From positions 1-64,000 of the forward strand of contig CAYMIN010000007.1 in the NCBI GenBank assembly GCA_964390495.1: 64,000 nucleotides of DNA. Reading direction: 5' to 3'. Within the stretch, counting starts at the first letter, position 1; every line of letters begins with the position of its first letter. This DNA is from UBA11051 sp964390495 (GTDB taxonomy: Bacteria; Armatimonadota; Zipacnadia; Zipacnadales; UBA11051). The notes under the pieces are model-generated. The model was given only the letters and a program-made list of their open reading frames with translations. It did not search any database and was not told the origin of the DNA. Both the position numbers and the translations under genes were made by a program. Below, piece by piece: positions 23,103 to 31,613 of the stretch.

Positions 23103-25976
23103 TTGCTAGGACGCATTGGCCAACTGGCCAACAGGATCGAGCAGATTCAGCAGCGGCTGCGGCTGCTGGGTATGGGCGAGGCTGCCGTGCCGGGCCTCGA
23201 CTTTGCCGCCTGGCTCCAGCAGGCCACCCTGCAGGACTCCGCCGGCCAGGCCGCAGCCTCCGCTGGGCTTCCTCAGCTAGCTGGCAGCAGTTCACCTCAG
23301 CTCACTACGGGCGGCAGATTCGACGACATGATTGCTCAAGTCGCCGCTCGCCACGGCCTCGACCCCGACCTGCTCCACGCAATCGTCAAAGTCGAATCCG
23401 ACTATAATCCGCGCTGCGTGTCCTCGGCCGGTGCTAAGGGCCTGATGCAGCTTATGCCCGGCACCGCGCGGTATCTGGGCGTGGAGGACATATTCGACCC
23501 CCAACAGAATCTCGAGGGTGGAGCAAGATACCTCAAGGAGCAGCTTGAGCGCTTCGGCGACCCGGTGCTGGCACTGGCAGCCTATAATGCCGGCCCGGGA
23601 GCCGTCGCCCAGTATCACGGCGTGCCGCCGTATGAGGAAACGCAAGCCTATGTGCCGCGCGTGCTGGAGTACTACCGGGCGCGCCGCGTTGCTAGCCAGC
23701 AGCCTGCCGCCGGCACAACACCTACCACCCACCCGGCAACCGACGCCAACGCCTCGAGCGCACCGCCCCGTGCCAGCTTGCGCCCAGACGCGGATGCAGT
23801 TGCGGCGGCGCAGTCGGTTTCCACGGCACCGAGCCGGGATCTTGTCCAACAGCCTGCTCGGCGTAATGCGCAAGTGCCCAGCGAACCTCAAAGGCTCAAG
23901 CCTGCGCCGTCTCAGCCGCTCAACCCCTTGGCCGAAGGCGTCTCGACGGAGCTGACTGCGGACAGCGCCGTCGTCAAGCTCGCGGCACGCCCGGCGGACA
24001 TACCCCAGCCGACCTCAGCCGCCATAGCCAAAGCGCCGGTGTTGTTAGTAGGCCAGGCGTCTCGCCTGTCGCCGGTGCCTCTCACGGAGCCTGCTCAACC
24101 GGCAGTGCCGACTGCGCAGGTCGCCGATGCTGAGCCAGCAGTAGTAATCAGCCGTGATGCGCCCACAGCCACGGTGGTGAAACCGCCGCAGACCGCTCCC
24201 GAGGCAAGCCCACCACAGACAGAATCAACCGCTATCGCCAAAGCGCCGGTGTTGTTAGTAGGCCAGGCGTCTCGCCTGTCGCCGGTGCCCCTGACGGAAC
24301 CCGCTCAGGCAACGGGACCGATTTCGCGGCCCGGCAATACTGAAACAGCGGTAGCCAGTACAGGTGATGCGCCCACAGCCACGGTGGTGAAACCGCCGCA
24401 GACCGCTCCCGAGGCAAGCCCACCACAGACAGAATCAACCGCTATCGCCAAAGCGCCGGTGTTGTTAGTAGGCCAGGCGTCTCGCCTGTCGCCGGTGCCC
24501 CTGACGGAACCCGCTCAGGCAACGGGACCGATTTCGCGGCCCGGCAATACTGAAACAGCGGTAGCCAGTACAGGTGATGCGCCCACAGCCACGGTGGTGA
24601 AACCGCCGCAGACCGCTCCCGAGGCAAGCCCACCACAGACAGAATCAACCGCTAGCGCCAAAGCGCCGGTGTTGTTAGTAGGACAGGCGTCTCGCCTGTC
24701 GCCGGTGCCCCTGACGGAGCCTGCTCAACCGGCAGTGCCGACTGCGCAGGTCGCCGATGCTGAGCCAGCAGTAGTAATCAGCCGTGATGCGCCCACAGCC
24801 ACGGTGGTGAAACCGCCGCAGACCGCTCCCGAGGCAAGCCCACCACAGACAGAATCAACCGCTAGCGCCAAAGCGCCGGTGTTGTTAGTAGGACAGGCGT
24901 CTCGCCTGTCGCCGGTGCCCCTCACGGAGCCTGCTCAACCAGCAGCCCCGACCGTGCAGCTTGCCGATGCTAAGGCAGCAGTAGGGGTTACCGATGCTGC
25001 GCCGAGGATGGCCGTGGCGACACTGCCGCACATTGGTCGGGGGGCAAGCCTACCGCAGGCAGAATCAGCCGCTAGCGCCAAAGCGCCGGTGTTGTTAGTA
25101 GGACAGGCGTCTCGCCTGTCGCCGGTGCCCCTCACGGAGCCTGCTCAACCAGCAGCCCCGACCGTGCAGCTTGCCGATGCTAAGGCAGCAGTAGGGGTTA
25201 CCGATGCTGCGCCGAGGATGGCCGTGGCGACATTGCCGCACATTGGTCGGGGGGCAAGCCCACCACAGACAGAATCAACCGCTAGGGCCGAGGCACCAGC
25301 GACTGCGGCCAAATCAGCGCAAGTCACTGCCACAATCGCGGGGGCGGAACCACCCAGGCAGCCGGCGCAGCAGCCGGCTGTGGGCGTCCCGGCTCCGGGC
25401 TTGCTGATCGGCTCAGAGCTAGCTGCGGCGCTCGAGCAGCGGCTGAGCGAACTTGTGGCTGCTGGAGCCGACAGGCTGCGCTTGGCAGAGGCAGTGACCC
25501 TCCCGCGCCAGGAGATTACCATCGAGCTTGCGCCCCCCGAATTGGGGCGGGTGCAGATAGCGTTTGAGTTGGAGCACGAGGCGGCCAGTGTCGAGGTGCG
25601 GACCGAGACCTTCAGCACGGCGGCGCATCTGGAAAGCAGCTTTAGGGGCTTGGCGACCAGTCTTGAGCAATTGGGGCTGAAGCTCGCGAGCCTGAAGGTA
25701 AGCTGCGATGCCGGCGGTTTCGGGCCGAATCATGAAGGCACCGGGCAGTCCGCATCGTGGCAGCAGCAGGCCTCCGCCGGCTGGCAAGCTCTGGGAGCGG
25801 GCGGCGCAGGGCAGAATGCCGGGAGCGGCGGAGAGGCTTTCACCTTCGCCGAGACGGCGCACATACCCGGTGGGGATGAGACAACTCCGATAGGGCAGAG
25901 GCCGGCCCATTTCACTAGCGGCCTGCAACGTTCGCGGCCCGCCCGGTTGGTGAGCGTACTGGATGTGGCCGCCTGA
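23103..25976 (+). CDS. fliK: Lytic transglycosylase-FliK fusion with six 70-residue repeats
   Basis: 957 aa from TTG (GGGAG upstream). Residues 1-25 are an amphipathic helix (RIGQLANRIEQIQQRLRLL). Residues about 73-193 are a soluble lytic transglycosylase domain with catalytic E98 (IVKVESDYNP), GAKGLMQLMPGTA and ALAAYNAGPGAV. Residues about 195-307 are Pro-Ala-Thr rich. Residues 308-727 are six exact-length 70-residue units (24024-25283), each containing VLLVGQASRLSPVPLTEPAQ. Residues about 797-870 are the FliK hook-length domain (ITIELAPPELGRVQIAFELE...LEQLGLKLASLKV). FliK is the exported hook ruler and specificity switch; the fused muramidase would open peptidoglycan for the rod. FlgJ in this window lacks a muramidase domain, which fits. 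flgD follows by 14 nt. Confidence 0.9.
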   Translation: MLGRIGQLANRIEQIQQRLRLLGMGEAAVPGLDFAAWLQQATLQDSAGQAAASAGLPQLAGSSSPQLTTGGRFDDMIAQVAARHGLDPDLLHAIVKVESDYNPRCVSSAGAKGLMQLMPGTARYLGVEDIFDPQQNLEGGARYLKEQLERFGDPVLALAAYNAGPGAVAQYHGVPPYEETQAYVPRVLEYYRARRVASQQPAAGTTPTTHPATDANASSAPPRASLRPDADAVAAAQSVSTAPSRDLVQQPARRNAQVPSEPQRLKPAPSQPLNPLAEGVSTELTADSAVVKLAARPADIPQPTSAAIAKAPVLLVGQASRLSPVPLTEPAQPAVPTAQVADAEPAVVISRDAPTATVVKPPQTAPEASPPQTESTAIAKAPVLLVGQASRLSPVPLTEPAQATGPISRPGNTETAVASTGDAPTATVVKPPQTAPEASPPQTESTAIAKAPVLLVGQASRLSPVPLTEPAQATGPISRPGNTETAVASTGDAPTATVVKPPQTAPEASPPQTESTASAKAPVLLVGQASRLSPVPLTEPAQPAVPTAQVADAEPAVVISRDAPTATVVKPPQTAPEASPPQTESTASAKAPVLLVGQASRLSPVPLTEPAQPAAPTVQLADAKAAVGVTDAAPRMAVATLPHIGRGASLPQAESAASAKAPVLLVGQASRLSPVPLTEPAQPAAPTVQLADAKAAVGVTDAAPRMAVATLPHIGRGASPPQTESTARAEAPATAAKSAQVTATIAGAEPPRQPAQQPAVGVPAPGLLIGSELAAALEQRLSELVAAGADRLRLAEAVTLPRQEITIELAPPELGRVQIAFELEHEAASVEVRTETFSTAAHLESSFRGLATSLEQLGLKLASLKVSCDAGGFGPNHEGTGQSASWQQQASAGWQALGAGGAGQNAGSGGEAFTFAETAHIPGGDETTPIGQRPAHFTSGLQRSRPARLVSVLDVAA
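24024..25283 (+). repeat. Six tandem 210-bp repeats inside fliK
   Basis: The markers recur exactly every 210 bp (24030, 24240, 24450, 24660, 24870, 25080). Units fall into three types in the order A B B A C C, which points to duplication and exchange of whole units. Each holds the palindrome ACAGGCGTCTCGCCTGT (or CCAGGCGTCTCGCCTGT in units 1-3), the same element that occurs between genes at 40001 and 47057 and in the fliS tail at 63736. Frame is kept throughout. Confidence 0.95.
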
Positions 25977-25990
25977 ACAGGAGTGAAGAT

Positions 25991-26380
25991 ATGGTTGTAA
26001 CTTCAGTAAACTCAAGCGCAGCCAGCAGCGCAGTCAGTTTCGGGGCGCAACAGCTCTCCAGTGATGCCTTCCTCATTTTGCTGGTCGCGCAACTTACCCA
26101 CCAGGACCCGCTGGCGCCGATGGACGGCCAGGAGTTCATGGCGCAGTTGGCGCAGCTCGAAAGTGTCGCCCAACTTACCGAGATTCGCGACTATCTGCAG
26201 GCCGCCGGCGAGCTATCCAACCCGCTGAGCGCTCTGGGGCGCACTGTGCATTGGGAGACTGGCAGCGGACAGTCGTCCAGCGGGCAGGTCACCGCCATCG
26301 TCAGGGACAGCACCGGGGCGTTCAAGCTGGTGGTGGCAGGCAGGGAAATTGATTTTTCGCAGGTCACGCGGATCGAGTAG
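25991..26380 (+). CDS. flgD: Flagellar hook-capping scaffold FlgD
   Basis: 129 aa. Residues about 20-60 contain LSSDAFLILLVAQLTHQDPLAPMDGQEFMAQLAQLESVAQL, the FlgD N-terminal signature. The C-terminal part (GRTVHWETGSGQSSSGQVTAIVRD...DFSQVTRIE) is a minimal beta domain, so this is the short FlgD type. It caps the growing hook and is discarded after assembly. It is separated from flgE by a histidine kinase gene and two repeat-rich gaps. Confidence 0.93.
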   Translation: MVVTSVNSSAASSAVSFGAQQLSSDAFLILLVAQLTHQDPLAPMDGQEFMAQLAQLESVAQLTEIRDYLQAAGELSNPLSALGRTVHWETGSGQSSSGQVTAIVRDSTGAFKLVVAGREIDFSQVTRIE

Positions 26381-26710
26381 AGGTAAGTGCTCGTTTTGTG
26401 GTCAGTAAGAATGATGCAGACGCAAGCATGTGTCTATCACAGGTCCCTTAGACTGGGACGGCTTTTTCCATCAGGTCTTGTAGCCTGGCATGGCCCTTTT
26501 CATCAGGCTTCCAGGACGACAGGCTTCCTGGCCTGTCGAGGCCTTCCGCAACAACGGCATGGACAGGCAGGGATGCCTATCCTCCAGGATGAACTCTCGG
26601 CGAATCGCCACCTGCTGCCTTGTCTGTTCGCTCTTCTGGCGCGATAAGGTGAGCAATTACCAATAGAGTTGCCTTTTTAGTATCGCAAGACGATTCCGGG
26701 GAGACTGAAG
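26381..26710. repeat. Gap with three-arm palindromic repeat
   Basis: 26509-26592 carries CCAGGACGACAGGC ... CCTGTC as one arm, TGGACAGGC ... GCCTATCC as a second arm, and outer TTCCAGGA/TCCTCCAGG pairing, like the element at 37285-37347. Weak frames across it are not genes. Confidence 0.55.
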
Positions 26711-28015
26711 ATGGTGTCACGAGAAAGAGAAGGCCCGCCTTCGGACGGAGACGGTCACACGCAGGTCGAGCAGATGGTTGTGCCGGAGCTGGCGGAGGAA
26801 GCGGCTTTGCTGGAGAAAATGGCTCGGCTGGGGGTCGGGAACTGGGACCTGCGGCATGCCTTCGAACTGCTGGTGGACAAGGTGGGGCAGTTTGTCGAGC
26901 ATGACTGTGCCAGCTTGCTGATCTACCAGCGCCAGCGGGGGGCCTTGCTGGTGCAGGCGACGGCGCCGCTCGGGGGCGCGCGGCTGGTGCCAGGTCTGCA
27001 GGTGCCTGCCGACGGTCCGGTGGCCGATCTGCTCAATGGCTCGCTTTCGGCGGCAGTCTGCATGGATACAGCTAGCTCCTGCTGCAGCCTGGAGTGCTAC
27101 TTGTACGAGTCAAACTTCAAGTCCTGCATCACGATCCCGTTGATTGCCGCAGGCCGGCTGGTGGGGCTGCTCAATCTCAGCAGCCGCCGTCGTGGGCAGT
27201 TTCAGTCCCGTGAGCGGGCGGCGCTGCACCGCTTGCAGAGGCCGCTGGCTGTGGCGCTGCAACACGTGCTGGCTAACGAGGCGCCGCGGGAGGTGGCCGA
27301 GCCGCGCTTCTTCGAACGCTCCACCGAGCTGGAGAAGATGCGCTCGGTCCACGAACTCAGCGGCTCCATCGCGCACCGTCTCAACAACATTTTCGCCAGC
27401 GTGCTGGGCAATGCCCGTCTGGCTCTGGACAGCAGTCCCAATGCCCAGGTCGCCAAGTACCTGCAGCGGCTCTACGAAGAGGGCCTGGAGGGCGCCACGA
27501 TTGTGCACGCCATGCAGAAGTTCGCGGCGGCGCAGGCTCCCAGTAGCGTCAGTAAAGTGGACCTGGACAATGTCATCGAGGGTGTGGTCAAGATAACTGA
27601 TGGCCTGTGGCAGCACCAGGTGCACTCTCAACGCATCCGCCTGGAGTGTACCACCGACCATAATGTGGCGTGTGCCGGGCTGGCTAATGCTCCGGAGCTG
27701 CGGGAGGCGACGGTCAATCTGGTCTTCAACGCCATTCAGGCGCTGCCCAACGGTGGCACCATCACGCTGAGCACGGAGAACAAGCCGCCCTGGGCGGCCA
27801 TCAAGGTGGCAGACAATGGGGTGGGTATGGACGAGCAGACGGTGCGGCGCTGCACGGCACCGTTTTTCACCACCCGCGAGGGTGCCTACGGTCTCGGGCT
27901 GAGTATTGCCGCGGGAGTGGCGCGCAAGTACGGCGGCCACCTGGAGATTGTGAGTGAGCTAGGTGAGGGCACCGAGGTGAGCATCCTGCTGCCGGCCGCC
28001 GACCACGGGACCTAG
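26711..28015 (+). CDS. GAF-domain sensor histidine kinase, Cys-rich
   Basis: 434 aa, no transmembrane helix, so cytoplasmic. Residues about 45-190 are GAF-like (LLVDKVGQFVEHDCASLLIYQ ... SCITIPLIAAGRLVGLLNLSS). C117, C124, C125, C129 and C139 cluster in 23 residues inside it. The phospho-acceptor is H222 (SGSIAHRLNNIFASVLGNARLAL). The ATPase domain has N-box VNLVFNAIQALPNGG, G1 VADNGVGM, F-box FFTTR and G2 YGLGLSIAAGV. It lies between flgD and flgE, making it the natural partner of the NtrC-type regulator at 20.5 kb. The cysteines could bind metal or sense redox; the signal is unknown. Confidence 0.85.
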   Translation: MVSREREGPPSDGDGHTQVEQMVVPELAEEAALLEKMARLGVGNWDLRHAFELLVDKVGQFVEHDCASLLIYQRQRGALLVQATAPLGGARLVPGLQVPADGPVADLLNGSLSAAVCMDTASSCCSLECYLYESNFKSCITIPLIAAGRLVGLLNLSSRRRGQFQSRERAALHRLQRPLAVALQHVLANEAPREVAEPRFFERSTELEKMRSVHELSGSIAHRLNNIFASVLGNARLALDSSPNAQVAKYLQRLYEEGLEGATIVHAMQKFAAAQAPSSVSKVDLDNVIEGVVKITDGLWQHQVHSQRIRLECTTDHNVACAGLANAPELREATVNLVFNAIQALPNGGTITLSTENKPPWAAIKVADNGVGMDEQTVRRCTAPFFTTREGAYGLGLSIAAGVARKYGGHLEIVSELGEGTEVSILLPAADHGT

Positions 28016-28235
28016 TCAGGCCCGTATGAACAACACATTCCTGGACGGCATCCCTGCCTGTCGCGACCGGGGAGTGGAGGGCGTGATAAATCACGCCTCT
28101 ACGAACGGCCACAGGGCTTTTTCTCTGACCTACCGACGATCTCTAGACGCGCCCGTGGATGGGTAAATCCCCAAGCTGTCAGCAAATCGCCCCGGCACTT
28201 GCTGCTGCGGCGATCATACCAACAGGAGGTAGCTT
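28016..28235. repeat. Gap before flgE
   Basis: Holds a partial copy of the CCTGGACGGCATCCCTGCCTG element (about 28036-28062). AGGAGG lies 9 nt before the GTG of flgE. A GGCAC...GC pair at 28194-28208 has 11 instead of 10 nt and is not called a promoter. Confidence 0.4.
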
Positions 28236-29453
28236 GTGAATAGAGCGCTATTTGCCGGCCTGGCCGGCACCATCACCAACCAGACCCGTCTTGACACCAT
28301 CGGCAATAACCTTGCCAACTCCAACACGATCGGCTTCAAGCAAAGCCGTGCCACCTTCCGCGACACCTTTTACCAGACCCTGCGCGGAGGCTCGGCTTCC
28401 AGCGCCGACTCCGGAGGCATGAACCCAATTCAGGTAGGTAGCGGCAACTCCCTGGGCTCGATCCAGACCATCTACGCCCAGGGCTCGCTGGCCAGCACCG
28501 GCCAGCCCCTCGATATCGCGATCGAGGGCTCCGGAATGTTCGTCCTCAGGGATGGGGAAAGCCGCTATTTCACCCGCGATGGTTCCTTTAGTCTCGATGA
28601 CGCTCATACCCTGGTCTCGGCCCAGAGCGGCATGCGGGTCGCGGGCTGGATGGCTACCGACGGCGTCATTGACCCCACTCAGCCGCTGGGCGACTTGCAG
28701 TTCCCGCTGGGCCAGCTCTCCAGCGGTGACGCCACCAGCCAGGTGACGATGTCGGGGAATCTGCGGGCCGATGCCGCCGTCGGTGACGAGATCGTCAGTG
28801 CTATCGAGGTCTACGATTCCCTGAGCAGCGCGCACCAGCTCACCGTGACGATGACCAAGAACGCCGCCGACAACACCTATGACGTGGAGGTCGAGTGCGA
28901 AGGGGCTACCGCAACCGGCCAGATCACTTTCGACGCCCTCGGGGTCCTGGCCGGAGGCAGTCCCGTCAGCCTCAGCTTTGACCCCGGCGGCGGCGCAACC
29001 AGTCCGCAGGCGGTAGCTGTGGACTTTTCGGAGGTGACACAGCTTGCCCGTGACGCCGATGCGATTGCGCGGACCCAGGACGGGCGGCCCGCCGCCGCCC
29101 TGATGGATGTGTCTATCCAGGAAAATGGAGTGGTGCAGGGCAACTATAGCGATGGCCGGCAGGTAACCCTCGGTCAGGTGGCCCTGGCCGCCTTCTCCAA
29201 CATCGGCGGCCTGGAGCGGAATGGCAATAATGTCTATTCGGAGGGCGCGGCCAGCGGCGATGTCCTGATAGGCCTTGCCGACAGCGGCGGGCGCGGCAAA
29301 ATCGTCGCCCAGGCCCTCGAGCTTTCGAATGTGGACCTAACCGAGGCCTTTGTTGACATGATCAGCACCCAGCGCGCCTTCCAGGCCTCGACGCGGGTCA
29401 TCTCAGCCGCCGATAAGCTGCTGGAGGAGGTCATGCGGCTGGCCCGCAGCTAG
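28236..29453 (+). CDS. flgE: Flagellar hook protein FlgE
   Basis: 405 aa from GTG. N-terminal NRALFAGLAGTITNQTRLDTIGNNLANSNTIGFKQSRATFRD and C-terminal DMISTQRAFQASTRVISAADKLLEEVMRLARS are the paired helices of hook proteins. PLDIAIEGSGMFVLRDGESRYFTRDGSF and ALELSNVDLTEAF are FlgE phrases. It polymerises into the hook, whose length would be set by the FliK ruler encoded upstream. AGGAGG supports the GTG start. Confidence 0.95.
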   Translation: MNRALFAGLAGTITNQTRLDTIGNNLANSNTIGFKQSRATFRDTFYQTLRGGSASSADSGGMNPIQVGSGNSLGSIQTIYAQGSLASTGQPLDIAIEGSGMFVLRDGESRYFTRDGSFSLDDAHTLVSAQSGMRVAGWMATDGVIDPTQPLGDLQFPLGQLSSGDATSQVTMSGNLRADAAVGDEIVSAIEVYDSLSSAHQLTVTMTKNAADNTYDVEVECEGATATGQITFDALGVLAGGSPVSLSFDPGGGATSPQAVAVDFSEVTQLARDADAIARTQDGRPAAALMDVSIQENGVVQGNYSDGRQVTLGQVALAAFSNIGGLERNGNNVYSEGAASGDVLIGLADSGGRGKIVAQALELSNVDLTEAFVDMISTQRAFQASTRVISAADKLLEEVMRLARS

Positions 29454-29499
29454 TTGCCCGCCACCAAGTCGGCCTGCCTGAGCCGCCTCAGCTAGCAAC

Positions 29500-29572
29500 G
29501 CGTAGCTCGGCCTGACTTGCGCGCCGCGCAGGCAGGTGGGAATGCGACGGCATTCTCAGCTTCCAGCCCGAG
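29500..29572. repeat. Composite nested-hairpin repeat after flgE
   Basis: Outer arms GCGTAGCTCGG and CTTCCAGCCCGAG are those of the simple repeat at 49551-49575, but here they are split by an insert with its own inverted arms (CAGGTGGGAATGCG ... GCATTCTCAG). The same layout is at 32246-32332. Confidence 0.6.
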
Positions 29573-29616
29573 GTCGTTGCCGGCTTTAGGTACGGGAATT
29601 GTAAGTGCAATAGAGC

Positions 29617-29859
29617 ATGATCTACCTGACGCGCTTGGACAATTCGGAAATAGTGCTCAACGCCCTGCTCATCGAGCGGCTTGAGCACACGCCCGATACT
29701 GTCATAACCTTGACCACCGGCAATAAGGTGGTGGTGCGCGAATCGCCGCAAGAGGTGGTCAAGCGAGCGGTGGAATACCTGCGCAGCTTGCGGGAGGACA
29801 ACGCGGCAGACGACGGCTCTATGGCAAACATTGCCCAACTAGGCCGGGTTACCAAGTGA
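29617..29859 (+). CDS. flbD: Flagellar protein FlbD (SwrD family)
   Basis: 80 aa. MIYLTRLDNSEIVLNALLIERLEHTPDTVITLTTGNKVVVRES is the whole conserved core of the small FlbD/SwrD family found between flgE and motA in many Gram-positive and deep-branching bacteria. In Bacillus, SwrD raises motor torque by supporting stator function. Its place directly before motA and motB agrees. There is no clear ribosome-binding site before the ATG. Confidence 0.92.
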   Translation: MIYLTRLDNSEIVLNALLIERLEHTPDTVITLTTGNKVVVRESPQEVVKRAVEYLRSLREDNAADDGSMANIAQLGRVTK

Positions 29860-29947
29860 GGACGGTCGGCAGCCTTGCTCAACCCGTGGCGCTTGCCGGT
29901 CCGACGCCTCTGGGGGCGTCGGGGCCTCCTCCAAGTAGGGATGTTGC

Positions 29948-30766
29948 ATGGATCTAGGCACGATACTCGGCCTGGTGTGTGCCTTCACCGCCCTGGCGCT
30001 GTCGGTGCTGCTCGAAGGCGGGCACCTCGGCAGCTTCATCAATGTGCCGGCCGCCCTAATCGTCTTCGGTGGCACCCTAGGCGCGGTGATTATCGCCACC
30101 CCAACGAGAATATTGATGAAGATGCCGGTGGTCATCAAGCAGGCTTTTTTCGGCGGCAAGCTGATGGAAGCCGGCGAGGCCATCGCCAAGGTGGTGGCGC
30201 TGTCACGCCGGGCCCGTCGCGAGGGCCTGCTGGCTTTGGAGGCCGAAATCAATGACGCCGGCGACGAGTTCCTCAAGAAGGGCCTACAGCTAGTGGTGGA
30301 CGGTACTGACGGTGATGTGCTGCGCAGTATCCTGCAGGCGGAGATTCGCAACCGTAACCACCGCCACCAACAGGGCGCAGGTGTGTTCATGGAAATGGGC
30401 GGACTGGCACCTACTTTAGGGGTCACGGGTACGGTGATGGGGCTGGTGCACATGATGGAGAAGCTCAACGACCCCTCGACGATGGGGCCGGCGATCGCAG
30501 CCGCCTTCATCGCCACGCTCTACGGTGTCGCCTCCGCCAACGTCGTATTCATACCGCTGGGGAGCAAGCTGGCGGCACGGAGCGATGGCGAGAAGTTCGT
30601 CCACACGCTGATTCTCGAAGGCTTGGTGAGCTTGCAGGCCGGGGAAAACACGATGACTATCGAGGAGCGCCTCAAGACCTTCCTGCCGCCGGCACAGCGC
30701 CGGCAGGAGTTCGGCGGCGGCGAACGCCAAGACCAGGGGGCCGAGAGTGAGCGAAAGGCCGCTTGA
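29948..30766 (+). CDS. motA: Flagellar stator protein MotA
   Basis: 272 aa. DLGTILGLVCAFTALALSVLLEGGHLGSFINVPAALIVFGGTLGAVI starts it, with four transmembrane spans, the cytoplasmic loop with charged residues that touch FliG, and the signature GGLAPTLGVTGTVMGLVHMMEKL ... AAAFIATLYGVASANVVFIPLGSKL. It forms a pentamer round MotB and couples ion flow to rotation. Its 3' end overlaps motB by 20 nt. Confidence 0.95.
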   Translation: MDLGTILGLVCAFTALALSVLLEGGHLGSFINVPAALIVFGGTLGAVIIATPTRILMKMPVVIKQAFFGGKLMEAGEAIAKVVALSRRARREGLLALEAEINDAGDEFLKKGLQLVVDGTDGDVLRSILQAEIRNRNHRHQQGAGVFMEMGGLAPTLGVTGTVMGLVHMMEKLNDPSTMGPAIAAAFIATLYGVASANVVFIPLGSKLAARSDGEKFVHTLILEGLVSLQAGENTMTIEERLKTFLPPAQRRQEFGGGERQDQGAESERKAA

Positions 30767-31586
30767 CGACGAAGACCAGGAAGAGGGGAACTCTGAGCGC
30801 TGGCTGATTACCTACGCCGACATGATCACGCTGCTGATGGCCTTCTTCATCATGATGTACGCGATGTCCAAGGTGGATCAGGGGCGCTTCAGCGCGCTGG
30901 CGACCTCGGTGCGCACCGAATTCGCCGGCTCCGGCCTGCCCTCGGGACCTGATGTGGCTCTGGTCAACCAAGGCATCGCCACCAGCCTCGGCATCGTCAA
31001 CGGGACCCGTTTCGGCTTGCGGGCCAATATCGAAAAGGGCCTCAACAAGTCGCTGGCAAGCACCGGCCTGCGCAAACATGTCGAGGTGCTGGAGGTTGAC
31101 GGCAATTTGGTAATCCGGCTGCTGGACGACGAGGTGCTGTTCGCCTCCGGCAGCGCCAGCCTGACGCAACAGAATCGCGAGCTACTATCGCGTATCGCCA
31201 CGATCCTGCGGGTGCTGCCCTTTGCCGTCCGCATCGAGGGCCATACCGACAATCTGCCGATCCATACGCGGCTCTTTCCCTCCAACTGGGAGCTCTCGAC
31301 ACGGCGGGCCACTAATGTGGTGCTCTATCTGGTGCGTTCGCAGAACCTGCCGCCGGACCAGTTCAGCGCTGCCGGCTATGCCGACACCAAGCCGGTAGCG
31401 CCTAACGATACTGCCGCCAATCGCCGGAAGAACCGCCGCATAGATATGGTGGTTTTCACTCGCGAGGCCCAGGCACCGGCAGTCAGCGTCGCAGGCCTGA
31501 TGCAGACGGCACCGCCCGCCCGCGGCCCGGACGATAACCGGCAAATTGACATCGTGCCGCCGATAAACATTGCCACCGGACCCTAG
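30747..31586 (+). CDS. motB: Flagellar stator protein MotB
   Basis: 279 aa. One helix WLITYADMITLLMAFFIMMYAMSKVD holds the ion-binding Asp (YADMITL). The periplasmic part (about 120-245) is an OmpA-like peptidoglycan-binding domain with VRIEGHTDNLPIHTRLFPSNWELSTRRATNVV and NRRKNRRIDMVVF. The protein anchors the stator to the wall. The residues after the Asp do not settle whether H+ or Na+ is used. A 30-residue tail follows the OmpA domain. Confidence 0.95.
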   Translation: MSERPLDDEDQEEGNSERWLITYADMITLLMAFFIMMYAMSKVDQGRFSALATSVRTEFAGSGLPSGPDVALVNQGIATSLGIVNGTRFGLRANIEKGLNKSLASTGLRKHVEVLEVDGNLVIRLLDDEVLFASGSASLTQQNRELLSRIATILRVLPFAVRIEGHTDNLPIHTRLFPSNWELSTRRATNVVLYLVRSQNLPPDQFSAAGYADTKPVAPNDTAANRRKNRRIDMVVFTREAQAPAVSVAGLMQTAPPARGPDDNRQIDIVPPINIATGP

Positions 31587-31613
31587 GCGGCACAGTTCAG
31601 GAGGTCCAGGTCA

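Noticed and set aside
28194..28208. Sigma-54-like GGCAC...GC before flgE
   Set aside because: Spacing between GG and GC is 11, not 10, and there is no TTGC; sigma-54 tolerates little spacing change.
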